A DNA stretch of 33,659 bases from Flavobacteriaceae bacterium (GCA_013373385.1 JABXHX010000021.1:73499-107157); one strand, 5' to 3'; shown: positions 1 through 8,280, counted from the first letter of the stretch. Notes: a model not told the origin generated them from the letters alone. Made by a program: numbers and translations.

Positions 1-39
1 GGACAAAACAATAATATTTTGATACAATATTTTAAAGAT

Positions 40-2322
40 CTAATCATTATTTTTCTCAGTAGCAACTACTTTAGCTGATTTAACATTTACATCTCCAATA
101 AAAGTCCCCTTAACCTTTTTAATATTTTTAGTCAGTCCATTATTCATTATGTAATCTAAAATACTCATACTTAAGGCATTATTTTCTATATCAGAAGAAG
201 GATAGGAATTATGTTTTAATTCTTCTTTTCTTAAGTAATTTATAAATTCTTCTACACACATTATTCTTTTATCAAGAGATCTAAACCCATCAACATCTGG
301 AGTAACAAAATTTTTAGAAATAGCATTATATGAGTCCTCATCATATATTGGAGTATCTTGAAATACTAAATCATGATAATAAAATTGTGACACTATCGTA
401 TCACAATAGTATACACCAGATTGAGTAATTGCAATTTGAAATTCTCTAATATCAATATCAACATATTTAGTATCAGAGATAAAGCTCTCACTATTAATTA
501 ATCCATATTTTAATAACTCATTTAATTCTTCAATAACAATATCTTTATTATATCCACACTTGTTAAAATCGGATAGTAGTTTTTCAGTAGGAACATAATA
601 TTCAGAATACGAAGTTGATTCAACTTCATTCTTTAGATAATGCAGTATCCTTAATTTAATAAAATGATTTTGATTATTCTTTGACGGATAAAACAAATTA
701 AACAATTTATTCTTACTACTTAAATAATAATAACTTGATTCTAAAGCAACAGATTTTACAAATTCCCATACGGGTATTTTATAATAATCTTTAGTCATAT
801 ATGATTCCACTTTAGTATGTCCTGAGATTAAAAAACTATTAAATTTTTCTAAACCTAACCTTATATTAGGATATGAAGTTTGTTCTAAAAAACTAAGAAT
901 TTGAGAGTTTTGATGACCAAAAATGGTTTTATACAAATTCTTAAAAAATGCTGCTTGAGATTTATCAGAAAAAATAAAGTGTAAATTATTTACATTTCCT
1001 TCTGTACCTTGGAAAGAGAAGTTGTCTAAAACGTATTTTACTCTTTTTCTAAGAACTTCTCTGTAAGAGGGAGCAGTTATATGAAATAAATTTGGTTGAA
1101 ATGCATCAAATGGAGGTTTGTCTTTCCACTGAAAATAATATCCTTCTCTAAGAGAAACCATTATAATACAATTAAGAAGCTTATATGTACTTTGAGAAAG
1201 TAAAAAAGCTTCTCTTTGAGTCTTGAAATCTAATTGATCAGCATTGTCAAAAATTACACATAATCTTTTGTGAGAAGGATTTATAAGGTATTTAGATACG
1301 GCTTTTAAATGTGATATTGGCTCTTTCAATTTTTCAGATATAAACTCATTTATCTTTTCTTCAAGGATTTCAGGTTTTTGTCTATATATTGACCATAAAC
1401 CTTGCTCTGTTTTTTGTTTAATCTCTTTTTTATAGATTCTTTTAAGTATATTATAATTTTCTAGATTTAAACTAGGGTGATCTTCATAAAGTTTGTCTAA
1501 AATTTCCCTAAACATATATGAAGTATCTTTTATTAAATCAATTGAATTGTATTTTATAAAATCTATATATACAATAGGTATTTTCTTTTTAGTTTTTTCA
1601 TTTAATGAAACATTGTAGAAATATTTAATGAAGCTAGTCTTTCCAACTCCTTTACCACCAATTAAAATAATAGGATTAGGAAGTATTGTTGAATCAGCCA
1701 ACATTGTCTCTTCAATTGCTTTTTGAGTATTAACAGTATTTCTTACTTTAGAAATTCTTTCATCAAATTTAGGAGGAGAATCTGAAAACATTAATTTCAT
1801 TTCTGAATGGTGCTTCTCTACATCTTCATTGAAAACATAACATTCATTCAAGGAATTTTTATCAAGTTCTTCATTATAATTTATTTCTCTAAAAATTGCA
1901 TCGATGATAGTTATTAGCTTATCACTTAAATCATTTCTAATTAACTTATCACGCTTTCTTCTTAATGTAGATTTTTGAATGAGTTTTCTTTCAAATTCTT
2001 TTTTCTCTTTTATCACTATTTTCCCAGAATTAACAACAGATTCATATGAGAGTAATTCGTAGAATTCTATAAATCTATTTTCAATATCATCAAGCCCATT
2101 AAAGATTATCGCATTGTTTTCTCTCCAATTACCGCCATTTGTATTTACAAATTGAGATATAATAAATTGCCTCCCATTTGAAATTACACCAAATAACAAG
2201 CCTATTTCTGATATATAGTTTCTAATTTGACTGATTGCATCATTATTTACTGGGTTAGTTAATAGTGTCTTAGTTTTCAGGAACTTTATTTTATTAAATG
2301 GGAGTTTTAATTCAACAAAAGT
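40..2322 (-). CDS. P-loop NTPase portion of a frameshifted nuclease-NTPase gene
   Basis: This is the downstream and larger part (about 760 codons) of a gene whose 5' part lies at 2322-2558. It encodes the end of an HsdR_N-like domain (a GVISNGRQF motif, typical of the region after the nuclease core in type I restriction R subunits). A P-loop NTPase follows: Walker A GGKGVGKTS near residue 301 of the rejoined 839-residue protein, and a Walker B-like strand CVIFDNAD near 433-441. The rest is a long helical C-terminal region of unknown fold. I see no helicase motifs, so it is not a normal HsdR; an AAA/STAND-like NTPase coupled to a nuclease is the likeliest reading. Context (Hachiman and Septu-like genes beside it) suggests antiphage defence. 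The first possible start in this piece alone is a TTG at 2199, which lies inside the conserved domain, so it is unlikely to be used. It ends in TAG at 40-42. Confidence 0.7.
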   Translation of the reverse strand, partial: TFVELKLPFNKIKFLKTKTLLTNPVNNDAISQIRNYISEIGLLFGVISNGRQFIISQFVNTNGGNWRENNAIIFNGLDDIENRFIEFYELLSYESVVNSGKIVIKEKKEFERKLIQKSTLRRKRDKLIRNDLSDKLITIIDAIFREINYNEELDKNSLNECYVFNEDVEKHHSEMKLMFSDSPPKFDERISKVRNTVNTQKAIEETMLADSTILPNPIILIGGKGVGKTSFIKYFYNVSLNEKTKKKIPIVYIDFIKYNSIDLIKDTSYMFREILDKLYEDHPSLNLENYNILKRIYKKEIKQKTEQGLWSIYRQKPEILEEKINEFISEKLKEPISHLKAVSKYLINPSHKRLCVIFDNADQLDFKTQREAFLLSQSTYKLLNCIIMVSLREGYYFQWKDKPPFDAFQPNLFHITAPSYREVLRKRVKYVLDNFSFQGTEGNVNNLHFIFSDKSQAAFFKNLYKTIFGHQNSQILSFLEQTSYPNIRLGLEKFNSFLISGHTKVESYMTKDYYKIPVWEFVKSVALESSYYYLSSKNKLFNLFYPSKNNQNHFIKLRILHYLKNEVESTSYSEYYVPTEKLLSDFNKCGYNKDIVIEELNELLKYGLINSESFISDTKYVDIDIREFQIAITQSGVYYCDTIVSQFYYHDLVFQDTPIYDEDSYNAISKNFVTPDVDGFRSLDKRIMCVEEFINYLRKEELKHNSYPSSDIENNALSMSILDYIMNNGLTKNIKKVKGTFIGDVNVKSAKVVATEKNND

Positions 2323-2558
2323 TTTTTTGCTTCAACAACAAAAGCGAAGATTCCAGAAGATATAACATAATCATAAAAACCAACCTGTTCAAGATGCCCT
2401 TCTCTTGTAATATTAGATTCTTCCCAACCTAAAATATCTATAAACAACTTGTCTAATATTTTACACCTAGTATCACTTTCAGAAATGGGCTGTTTAGATA
2501 ATTCTTCAAATTTCTTTTTAAATCTTTTAAACTCATCTAGAGAAGCATCTATATTCAT
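2307..2558 (-). CDS. HsdR_N-type PD-(D/E)xK nuclease fragment (5' part of frameshifted gene)
   Basis: This zero-frame ORF of 83 codons starts at ATG 2556-2558. It carries the front of an HsdR_N-like restriction nuclease: a conserved helix (TRCKILDKLF), the LGW turn, then D63 and E76-A-K78, matching the PD-(D/E)xK active-site pattern. Right after EAKK the frame runs into LLLN-stop. Shifting -1 on the A7 run at 2322-2328 restores a typical continuation (T-F-V-E-L-K-L-P-F) that runs without a stop into the NTPase at 40-2322. Alone, the fragment has the catalytic residues but lacks the rest of the nuclease fold. Whether it is a broken gene, a sequencing indel, or a short product of programmed frameshifting cannot be settled here. 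Confidence 0.7.
   Translation of the reverse strand: MNIDASLDEFKRFKKKFEELSKQPISESDTRCKILDKLFIDILGWEESNITREGHLEQVGFYDYVISSGIFAFVVEAKKLLLN
2321..2328 (-). other. A7 slippery run, candidate -1 frameshift or transcription slippage site
   Basis: On the minus strand the run of seven A (plus-strand T 2322-2328) is read in frame as gcA AAA AAA Ctt, so it fits the X XXY YYZ slippery heptamer as A AAA AAA C. A -1 slip joins the nuclease and NTPase frames exactly. The zero-frame stop TAA is at 2307-2309, about four codons downstream. I see no strong stem-loop just after it and no clear upstream Shine-Dalgarno stimulator. Confidence 0.5.
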
Positions 2559-2892
2559 AACTTTTTCTTTTATACAAAAATTTCTTCACAATATCTAACA
2601 AGATATTAAAATTTTATTATTTCCATATCAACTATAATCTAAATTTTAAAAATGCTGTCAAAATTAATATTGTAGAGTTATTATATTTCCCTTGAATATA
2701 AAATTTATAACTCGTTATTAAAAAACAGGTATTTATACCTATCTATAATTTTAGCTAAATTCTTACATTAGAATTACTTTAAGAGTAAAATTCCGCAATG
2801 TAGAATACGGTTTTCCACAATGCGGGTAATTTTTTAAATGGTTAATTTACGCTTAACAAATTAACCATCACATTTCAAGGAAATATCTAGAT
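2559..2892. promoter_or_regulatory. Divergent intergenic region between nuclease-NTPase and CoiA-like genes
   Basis: This 334-base, very AT-rich spacer separates two genes transcribed away from each other, so both promoters should lie here. I see no gene. It holds a short hairpin at 2590-2607 (7-base arms AATATCT/AGATATT, loop AACA) near the leftward gene. It also holds an 11-base perfect inverted repeat at 2838-2868 near the rightward gene, and an imperfect CCGCA/TGCGG pair around 2793-2824. No exact TAnnTTTG element was found on either strand. Confidence 0.4.
2838..2868. repeat. 11-bp perfect inverted repeat, possible operator
   Basis: The arms ATGGTTAATTT (2838-2848) and AAATTAACCAT (2858-2868) are perfect complements around a 9-base spacer. 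The repeat lies 25 bases before the start of the CoiA-like gene. It is not followed by a T run, so it is more like a binding site or 5'UTR hairpin than a terminator. Confidence 0.4.
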
Positions 2893-3735
2893 TTGACAAA
2901 TGATAAGTATAAATATCAAATTATAAAAACTTGGGCAAAACAAGTAAAAAATAATCAACTAATACATGCAAATGATGCTACCAAAAAAGAAGGCCCTTTC
3001 TATTGTCCAGAAACTTATGAAGAGCTTATAGTTCGAAAATGTACTGAAAAAATAGATCATTTTGCATATAAGGGGAGACTAAGTTCAGTATACAGAATAG
3101 GTGAATCTAAGCTTCACTTAGAATGTAAGAATGAAATTTGTAATGAATTACAAAGGGCTTTTCCTAGAGGGAAATGGGAAGTAGAGCGGTTGATTCCAGA
3201 AAACAAGGATAAAAAAATATCTAAACTTATACCTGATATTAGTGGTAGATTACTAAACAATAAGCCAATTGTTATTGAGGTTCAGGCGAGTACCCTTACT
3301 TTACCTAAAATTATAAAAAGAATTCATGGTTACTTTTCTAGAGGAATAAGTATTCTATGGATTATTCCTTTAAAAGAACCTTTAGGTAAAGAGAACTTTA
3401 AACCAAGATTGTATGAAAAATACTTACATTCAATGTATTATGGAAGAGTGTATTACTGGATAAGAGGAAATGGTTCTAAACTAATTCCTGTACACTTTGA
3501 TCGAACTCAAAGATGGATAGAAGAGACAACTTGGTTTGAACAAGATGGCACTGAGAGAACTGAAGGAGGATACTTTAAAACTTTTAAATCTATTTTTCAA
3601 CCCAATTATGGAAAGATAGTAAATATAAAGGACTTTATCAGTTTTGAAAGAGAGAGCTTTATACCAGGAAATGAAAACAAAACAATCCCAAAATGCCTCA
3701 TTTTTAAAGATGTACAAAAAGAATGGTGGACATAA
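2893..3735 (+). CDS. CoiA-like competence/nuclease family protein
   Basis: The 280-residue product resembles CoiA-family proteins. The N-terminal part has the degenerate zinc-ribbon layout FYCP...LIVRK...HFAYK (residues 36-60), where only the first cysteine of the usual pair survives. Next comes the ESKLHLECK block (71-79), and then a PD-(D/E)xK-like core with PDI around D115 and I-E-V-Q-A-S (E129, Q131), followed by R...GYFSRGISILWI, as in CoiA. CoiA acts in competence and the wider family includes stand-alone nucleases; here the setting points to defence. The start is TTG at 2893, with AAGGA about 11 bases upstream; the nearby ATG at 2900 is out of frame. The patatin gene follows 69 bases later on the same strand with no terminator between, so co-transcription is plausible. 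Confidence 0.7.
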   Translation: MTNDKYKYQIIKTWAKQVKNNQLIHANDATKKEGPFYCPETYEELIVRKCTEKIDHFAYKGRLSSVYRIGESKLHLECKNEICNELQRAFPRGKWEVERLIPENKDKKISKLIPDISGRLLNNKPIVIEVQASTLTLPKIIKRIHGYFSRGISILWIIPLKEPLGKENFKPRLYEKYLHSMYYGRVYYWIRGNGSKLIPVHFDRTQRWIEETTWFEQDGTERTEGGYFKTFKSIFQPNYGKIVNIKDFISFERESFIPGNENKTIPKCLIFKDVQKEWWT

Positions 3736-3804
3736 ACATTAATTATAATCTGTAGTTCTTTTAAAAGTTTACAATAACCAAAATTAACTAAAAACTAAAT
3801 AATT

Positions 3805-5685
3805 ATGCCTACATCAGAAAACACTTTTCATTTAGGATTAACAATGGCTGGAGCGGTTTCAGCTGGTTGTTATACTTCAGGAGTAATTGATTATCTTTTT
3901 GAGGTTTTAGATCTTTGGGAAAAGGCAAAAAGAGGTAATGTTCAAGGAATAGATCAAAATTTAGTACCAAAACATAACGTGATAATAGATGCCATGGGAG
4001 GTACATCTGCTGGTGGTATGACTACAATTATCTCTACTCTTTATGCTCTAAAAGGAAAACTAAAGCCTGTCAAGAAAATTCCAGAAAATCCTATGGAAAA
4101 TCAAAATGTTTTATATGACAGTTGGGTGCATCTTGATGATAATGAAGAAAAGACATTTAAAAAAATATGGGATGTTGATGATTTAGATGGAGAATTAACT
4201 TCATTATTCAATAGTAAAGTTATTGATGCGATAGCAACAAAAGCTTTAGATATGGGAGGTGATGTTAATGATTTTGAAAGTTATGTTAGTGAAAATCTTC
4301 CAAGATTTATTTCAAAAGATTTAGAAATTTTACTATCGCATACTCTCTTACGAGGGATTCCATTATCTGTTGATTTTAAAACTGAAATTGCCAGACGTTT
4401 AAAGAATTCGCCAATGCACAATACTTTTGAGCATTATTTAGTATCGCATTTTAAGCTTAATAGTGGTAATCCAGTAAATGAAAACAGCTATCTATGGTTT
4501 AATCCATTTAAAGAAAAGTATTCAGATAAAATTAAATTATCAACTATTTCAACAGGAGCTTTCCCGATTGGTTTGGCATATAGAAAATTCGATAATACAC
4601 AATTTTCTGACGAATATATTAAATCAGTCACAAGACGAGTTATTTTTGGTGATTTTGGGTCAGAAAACCCAGATGTAAACCATGACATAGAACTTAATAA
4701 TTATCCTGAGAATTATAGTAGCATAAGTGTTGACGGTGGAGCTATAAATAATGAGCCATATAGAGAGGTCGGAAGTATTTTAAGAAGTAAGTTCCATAAA
4801 GATGAAAATGAATATCAGAATTATGGTTTGATAATGATAGATCCTTTTCCAGATAATGATGATATAGAAAGAAAATACAAAGAGCCAAAAAACCTACTCA
4901 AAGTTGTTCCTGCAATTATCCAGACTTTATGGAATCAAGCAAAAGTTAAAAGAAAAGAAATGCTTGAACAATACAACCATGACTTTTTCAAAGGTGTTAT
5001 CTATCCTATAAAACATAGAATTATAAATGGTGAGTATAAAGGAAGAGATAAGAATCCTATCATTAGTGCTTCTTTTAATGCATTCGGTGGTTTCCTAGAT
5101 GTTAATTTTAGAGTACATGATTTCTTTTTAGGAAGAAATAATGCTCGGAATTTTGTACAGTATTTTGGGTGCATTCCATACGATCCTGATAATGGGAATG
5201 TACATCCTATCCATAGAGAATGGACAAATGAAATGGTTGAAAAGTTTAAAGTTTCAAGGAGAGGAGATGAAAGAATATTTTTGCCTATCATTCCAGATTT
5301 AAATCTATTATTAGAGGGTAAAGAGCCTGGAGATGACAAGTATAATTACACCTATAAAGGTAAGCCTAAGTATAATCCTTCTGAATTATTTAAGTTAAAA
5401 GATAATATCTACAATAGATTTAAAAAAGTTTTAGATAAAGGATTTGATAGTTTTGGAGAAAAAACAGAAGAAGAAAGCGAAACACCAATTTCAGACGCAT
5501 TGATTCGAAGAGAATACAGAAGAAATTGGTTTCAGAGAATGGGTGATAATGTAAAATCTTGGGTTGTAGGGAAGTTTAAAAATCCAGTAAAGAAAGCTAT
5601 TGCAAGTATGCTTTCAAAATTTGTAATCAAATCAATTTTAGAAGATTTAGAACAAATGGAAGTCTTAGATGATAAGGCAAATTAG
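3805..5685 (+). CDS. Patatin-like phospholipase, large form (626 aa)
   Basis: The catalytic dyad of patatin lipases is visible: the nucleophile elbow G-T-S-A-G at 66-70 (Ser68) and the D-G-G motif at 310-312 (Asp310). The glycine-rich oxyanion loop near residues 14-21 reads AGAVSAGC instead of the common GGGxRG, which marks the bacterial 'AGAVSAG' patatin subgroup. At 626 residues it is much longer than a bare patatin domain; the C-terminal half has no motif I recognise and ends in basic and amphipathic helices that could meet membrane. Patatins cleave phospholipid acyl esters, and several defence systems (CapV in CBASS) use them to damage the host membrane. An ATPase and an HNH nuclease gene follow within 38 bases, suggesting an effector role; this is inference. 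The start is ATG 3805, with an A-rich leader as usual in Bacteroidota. Confidence 0.88.
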   Translation: MPTSENTFHLGLTMAGAVSAGCYTSGVIDYLFEVLDLWEKAKRGNVQGIDQNLVPKHNVIIDAMGGTSAGGMTTIISTLYALKGKLKPVKKIPENPMENQNVLYDSWVHLDDNEEKTFKKIWDVDDLDGELTSLFNSKVIDAIATKALDMGGDVNDFESYVSENLPRFISKDLEILLSHTLLRGIPLSVDFKTEIARRLKNSPMHNTFEHYLVSHFKLNSGNPVNENSYLWFNPFKEKYSDKIKLSTISTGAFPIGLAYRKFDNTQFSDEYIKSVTRRVIFGDFGSENPDVNHDIELNNYPENYSSISVDGGAINNEPYREVGSILRSKFHKDENEYQNYGLIMIDPFPDNDDIERKYKEPKNLLKVVPAIIQTLWNQAKVKRKEMLEQYNHDFFKGVIYPIKHRIINGEYKGRDKNPIISASFNAFGGFLDVNFRVHDFFLGRNNARNFVQYFGCIPYDPDNGNVHPIHREWTNEMVEKFKVSRRGDERIFLPIIPDLNLLLEGKEPGDDKYNYTYKGKPKYNPSELFKLKDNIYNRFKKVLDKGFDSFGEKTEEESETPISDALIRREYRRNWFQRMGDNVKSWVVGKFKNPVKKAIASMLSKFVIKSILEDLEQMEVLDDKAN

Positions 5686-5723
5686 AAATAAGGATGAGTT
5701 AAGAACATACAAAATATAAATTT

Positions 5724-6962
5724 ATGTATATAAAAAGCCTTAGTGTTGAAAATTTTAAATCATTTAAATTTTTTAGTAATTTAAAATTCTTATATCCGAA
5801 TATTAACAAGACAAGCCTTAAAATGGATTTTGGTGTCGATAATGTTCGTTATGACAATATCAATGTTATTTTAGGGAATAATTCCACAGGTAAAACAGCT
5901 TTTCTTAAGGCAATAGCACTCTCCACTTTAGGCCCAGGCGTATCAAAACTAAACATTAATCCATTTATGTGGGTAAGAAGATCTCCAAATGAACATAACC
6001 ATTTTGGTTTATTATATGCAACTTTTGAGTCGAATGAGCAAGATCATATTAAGTATGGACGTGTAGAGAGTAGTATAGAAGTTAAAGTAGAATCAGGATC
6101 AAAAGATAGTATTAGGTGGAATCATGAACAAACTAAAGGATGGCACCCTGTTTTTGATGATAATCCAGCAGCTATGTTTATGGTTGGTTATGGTGCTAGT
6201 AGAACGGTAGAACTTCCTGAAAAATTTGATCCTGATGCCAGAAAAAGTGATGAACTGATTCGTATAAACAAGGTTAAAAGTCTTTTTGAAGAAACATATC
6301 AATTGGTTCCTCTTGATGCTTGGCTACCAGAGATGAAAACAAATAATCCAGGGCGTTATAAACAATTTGTAAATCTTCTTGCTAAAATTACAGGAGATGG
6401 GCATTTTAAATTTACTGGTAAAATGGAAGACAGTCAGTATGTGTTTGAAAAAGAAGGTCGTTTAATTCCTTTTAATGCTCTGTCTGATGGATACCGTGCT
6501 TTCTTAGGGTGGATTGGTGATTTGTTATTTCATATAGAGCAATCATGCCCAAGTGGAAAAAAATTAGTTGATAATGAAGGTATTGTGCTTATTGACGAAA
6601 TTGATTTACACTTACACCCTGCTTGGCAAATGAAAATTCTACCACTTCTAGCAAAAGCACTACCAAATATTCAGTTCTTTGTAACTACTCATAGTCCACT
6701 TGTGGTTGGAAGTATAGAGTGGCAAAACATTATATACCTTAAAACAGATGAGGATAAATGCTCTTTTCCAATTAGAGACAAACGTAATACCTATGGTCTT
6801 GATTCTGATCAAATACTAGTGTCAGATTTATTTGGCTTAAAAAGTACTAGAAACGATGCTGTTGCAGATAAGTTAAGAATTTTATCATTTAAGGCATCGA
6901 CAGGAGATTCAGCAGCTCGAAAAGAATTAATGGAGTTAATGACAAAAGGCACCAAACTATGA
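5724..6962 (+). CDS. PtuA-like ABC-type AAA ATPase
   Basis: This 412-residue RecF/SMC-like ATPase of the AAA_21/AAA_15 type has an N-terminal strand 'IKSLSVENFKSF', Walker A GNNSTGKT (51-58), an ABC-type signature LSDGYR (253-258), Walker B GIVLIDEID (286-294) and an H-loop TTHSP (321-325). No TOPRIM domain follows, so it is not an OLD-family nuclease. Its stop overlaps the start of the HNH gene (ATGA), which is the arrangement of Septu (PtuA ATPase with PtuB HNH nuclease) and of the PtuAB pair in Ec78-type retrons. In Septu the ATPase holds and controls the nuclease. It is somewhat shorter than I recall for canonical PtuA. No reverse transcriptase is present, so this is not a retron. Confidence 0.85.
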   Translation: MYIKSLSVENFKSFKFFSNLKFLYPNINKTSLKMDFGVDNVRYDNINVILGNNSTGKTAFLKAIALSTLGPGVSKLNINPFMWVRRSPNEHNHFGLLYATFESNEQDHIKYGRVESSIEVKVESGSKDSIRWNHEQTKGWHPVFDDNPAAMFMVGYGASRTVELPEKFDPDARKSDELIRINKVKSLFEETYQLVPLDAWLPEMKTNNPGRYKQFVNLLAKITGDGHFKFTGKMEDSQYVFEKEGRLIPFNALSDGYRAFLGWIGDLLFHIEQSCPSGKKLVDNEGIVLIDEIDLHLHPAWQMKILPLLAKALPNIQFFVTTHSPLVVGSIEWQNIIYLKTDEDKCSFPIRDKRNTYGLDSDQILVSDLFGLKSTRNDAVADKLRILSFKASTGDSAARKELMELMTKGTKL

Positions 6963-7864
6963 TTTCATATAAAATAGATAGAGAGGGTAACAAAATAGAC
7001 CTCCATTATATTGAAAAGCTTATTAATCAGCATAAATCGACATGGTTAAATAAGGCAGCTGAAAGAACTGCAAAGTATAAAATCGCAGGTAAAGTAACTG
7101 ATAACAGTCATATTTGGAGTGAAATCAAAGAGGTTTTTATGAAAATTCAAGGTAATAAGTGTGCCTTTTGTGAGGGTGAACTTGAAGGAAAAACCAGTGG
7201 AAAAGGCGTTCATGATGTGGAGCATTTCCGACCTAAAAATAGAATTACCAAATGGCAATCATCTCCTGAATTTAATGCGCTAGGTATTGCTATAACAGAA
7301 CCAACCGTTTCAAAGGGCTATCATTTATTAACTTATAATCTCTTAAATTACTCCATTGCATGTGGTCCCTGTAATCAAGCTATTAAAAAAGATCGATTTC
7401 CTATTAAAGGTAATTATAATACATTAATGGAAAACCCATCTATAGAATCTGATGCTGAAATTCCATTGTTATTATACCCGATTGGACAACATGATGTAAA
7501 TTGTGAAGATCTAATTTCCTTTAACGGTGCTGTTCCTACTGTAGTAATACCTGATGGATTACCATTTGAAAGAGCCATAACTACTATTGAGTTCTTTCGC
7601 CTTGGTCGTGCAGATATAAGAGGAAAATTATTTAAAGAACGGTGTATGAAAATTATCACTATTGATGGTATTCTTGATGAGAATGATGACCCTTCTGATT
7701 ATGATAATATTTTAGAGAATATCATTGCTGATTATTCTGACCATGCTAGTTGTGGCAGGTCTTATGTAAAACTACTTAAAACTAATAAGTCTAAAGCTTC
7801 GGAAGTATTGAGTGAAGCAAAAAGATTTATACGTACCTACATTCCAGATGAACAACTAAATTAA
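6959..7864 (+). CDS. PtuB-like HNH endonuclease
   Basis: This 301-residue HNH nuclease has a zinc-binding pair CAFC (68-71), the D-V-E-H-F-R-P-K active-site block (86-93, His89), then N-Y-S-I-A-C-G-P-C-N (second CxxC 135-138, Asn139). The C-x2-C...EHFRPK pattern is that of the HNH family in Septu PtuB and retron-associated nucleases. The gene starts inside the end of the ATPase gene (ATGA overlap), so the two are translationally coupled and probably act as a complex. Expected role: nicking or cutting DNA when the ATPase is triggered. The stop is TAA at 7864; no clear terminator follows. Confidence 0.85.
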   Translation: MISYKIDREGNKIDLHYIEKLINQHKSTWLNKAAERTAKYKIAGKVTDNSHIWSEIKEVFMKIQGNKCAFCEGELEGKTSGKGVHDVEHFRPKNRITKWQSSPEFNALGIAITEPTVSKGYHLLTYNLLNYSIACGPCNQAIKKDRFPIKGNYNTLMENPSIESDAEIPLLLYPIGQHDVNCEDLISFNGAVPTVVIPDGLPFERAITTIEFFRLGRADIRGKLFKERCMKIITIDGILDENDDPSDYDNILENIIADYSDHASCGRSYVKLLKTNKSKASEVLSEAKRFIRTYIPDEQLN

Positions 7865-8280
7865 CAAGAATAACATTCGATCTTCATTGAAGATAATAAA
7901 AAGGGAATTAGCACATTAATAATTCAATAAAACAAAATTTAAGTATAGATAACCCAAACGAAAATATTTTATTGCTAGAAAAATATACAAAAAAAGCATC
8001 TATTTATTGACATATAACTAGTTAGCTGCAAGTGAAAAAGCTCTAAACTACAACGTAAAAACTTGATTATTAAATTGAAAAAACGGAAAGAAAATATTGT
8101 CTCATTGATTAAAGGTTGGTGCAAGAAAAAATTAGTTTTTGCCCTCTCGCTTCTGCCCTTCGGGACAGTTTGGGAAGTCTGCACCCAGATAGCATATTTG
8201 GTTTTTCCCTTCGTACGCGCTGAAATAAAAACCAAAAAATCTATTTTATTCCACCTCTTTTAGGCAACAAACCATGAAAT
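7865..8280. other. 416-bp intergenic region with hairpin-rich, less AT-rich block
   Basis: I see no credible gene between the HNH gene and hamA. The first half is plain AT-rich sequence. From about 8110 to 8240 the base composition rises in G+C and several hairpins can be drawn: CTG-CCC/GGG-a-CAG around 8152-8168 with a TTC loop, and a 10-base perfect pair TTTGGTTTTT/AAAAACCAAA (8197-8206 with 8227-8236). The block does not look coding on either strand. It could be a non-coding RNA, a leader for hamA, or a remnant of a mobile cassette boundary; nothing decides. Confidence 0.4.
8197..8236. repeat. 10-bp inverted repeat upstream of hamA
   Basis: The perfect arms TTTGGTTTTT (8197-8206) and AAAAACCAAA (8227-8236) enclose a 20-base GC-richer loop, 44 bases before the hamA start. 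Read rightwards it ends in A, not T, so it is not a classical terminator for the upstream operon. It may be a leader hairpin or an element boundary. Confidence 0.35.

Noticed and set aside
5001..5339. 112-codon open frame antisense to the patatin gene
   Set aside because: Shadow of a well-supported gene; no motif or start context.
7880..7894. ATCTTCATTGAAGAT palindrome just after the HNH gene, as a terminator
   Set aside because: The arms leave almost no loop and no T run follows.
7975..8263. Two overlapping opposite-strand small frames (86 and 66 codons) between the HNH gene and hamA
   Set aside because: Both run through the same hairpin-rich block, resemble no protein and lack start context; treated as non-coding.
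5724..8280. Retron (Ec78-type) with PtuAB effectors
   Set aside because: No reverse transcriptase gene and no recognisable msr/msd region near the ATPase/HNH pair.
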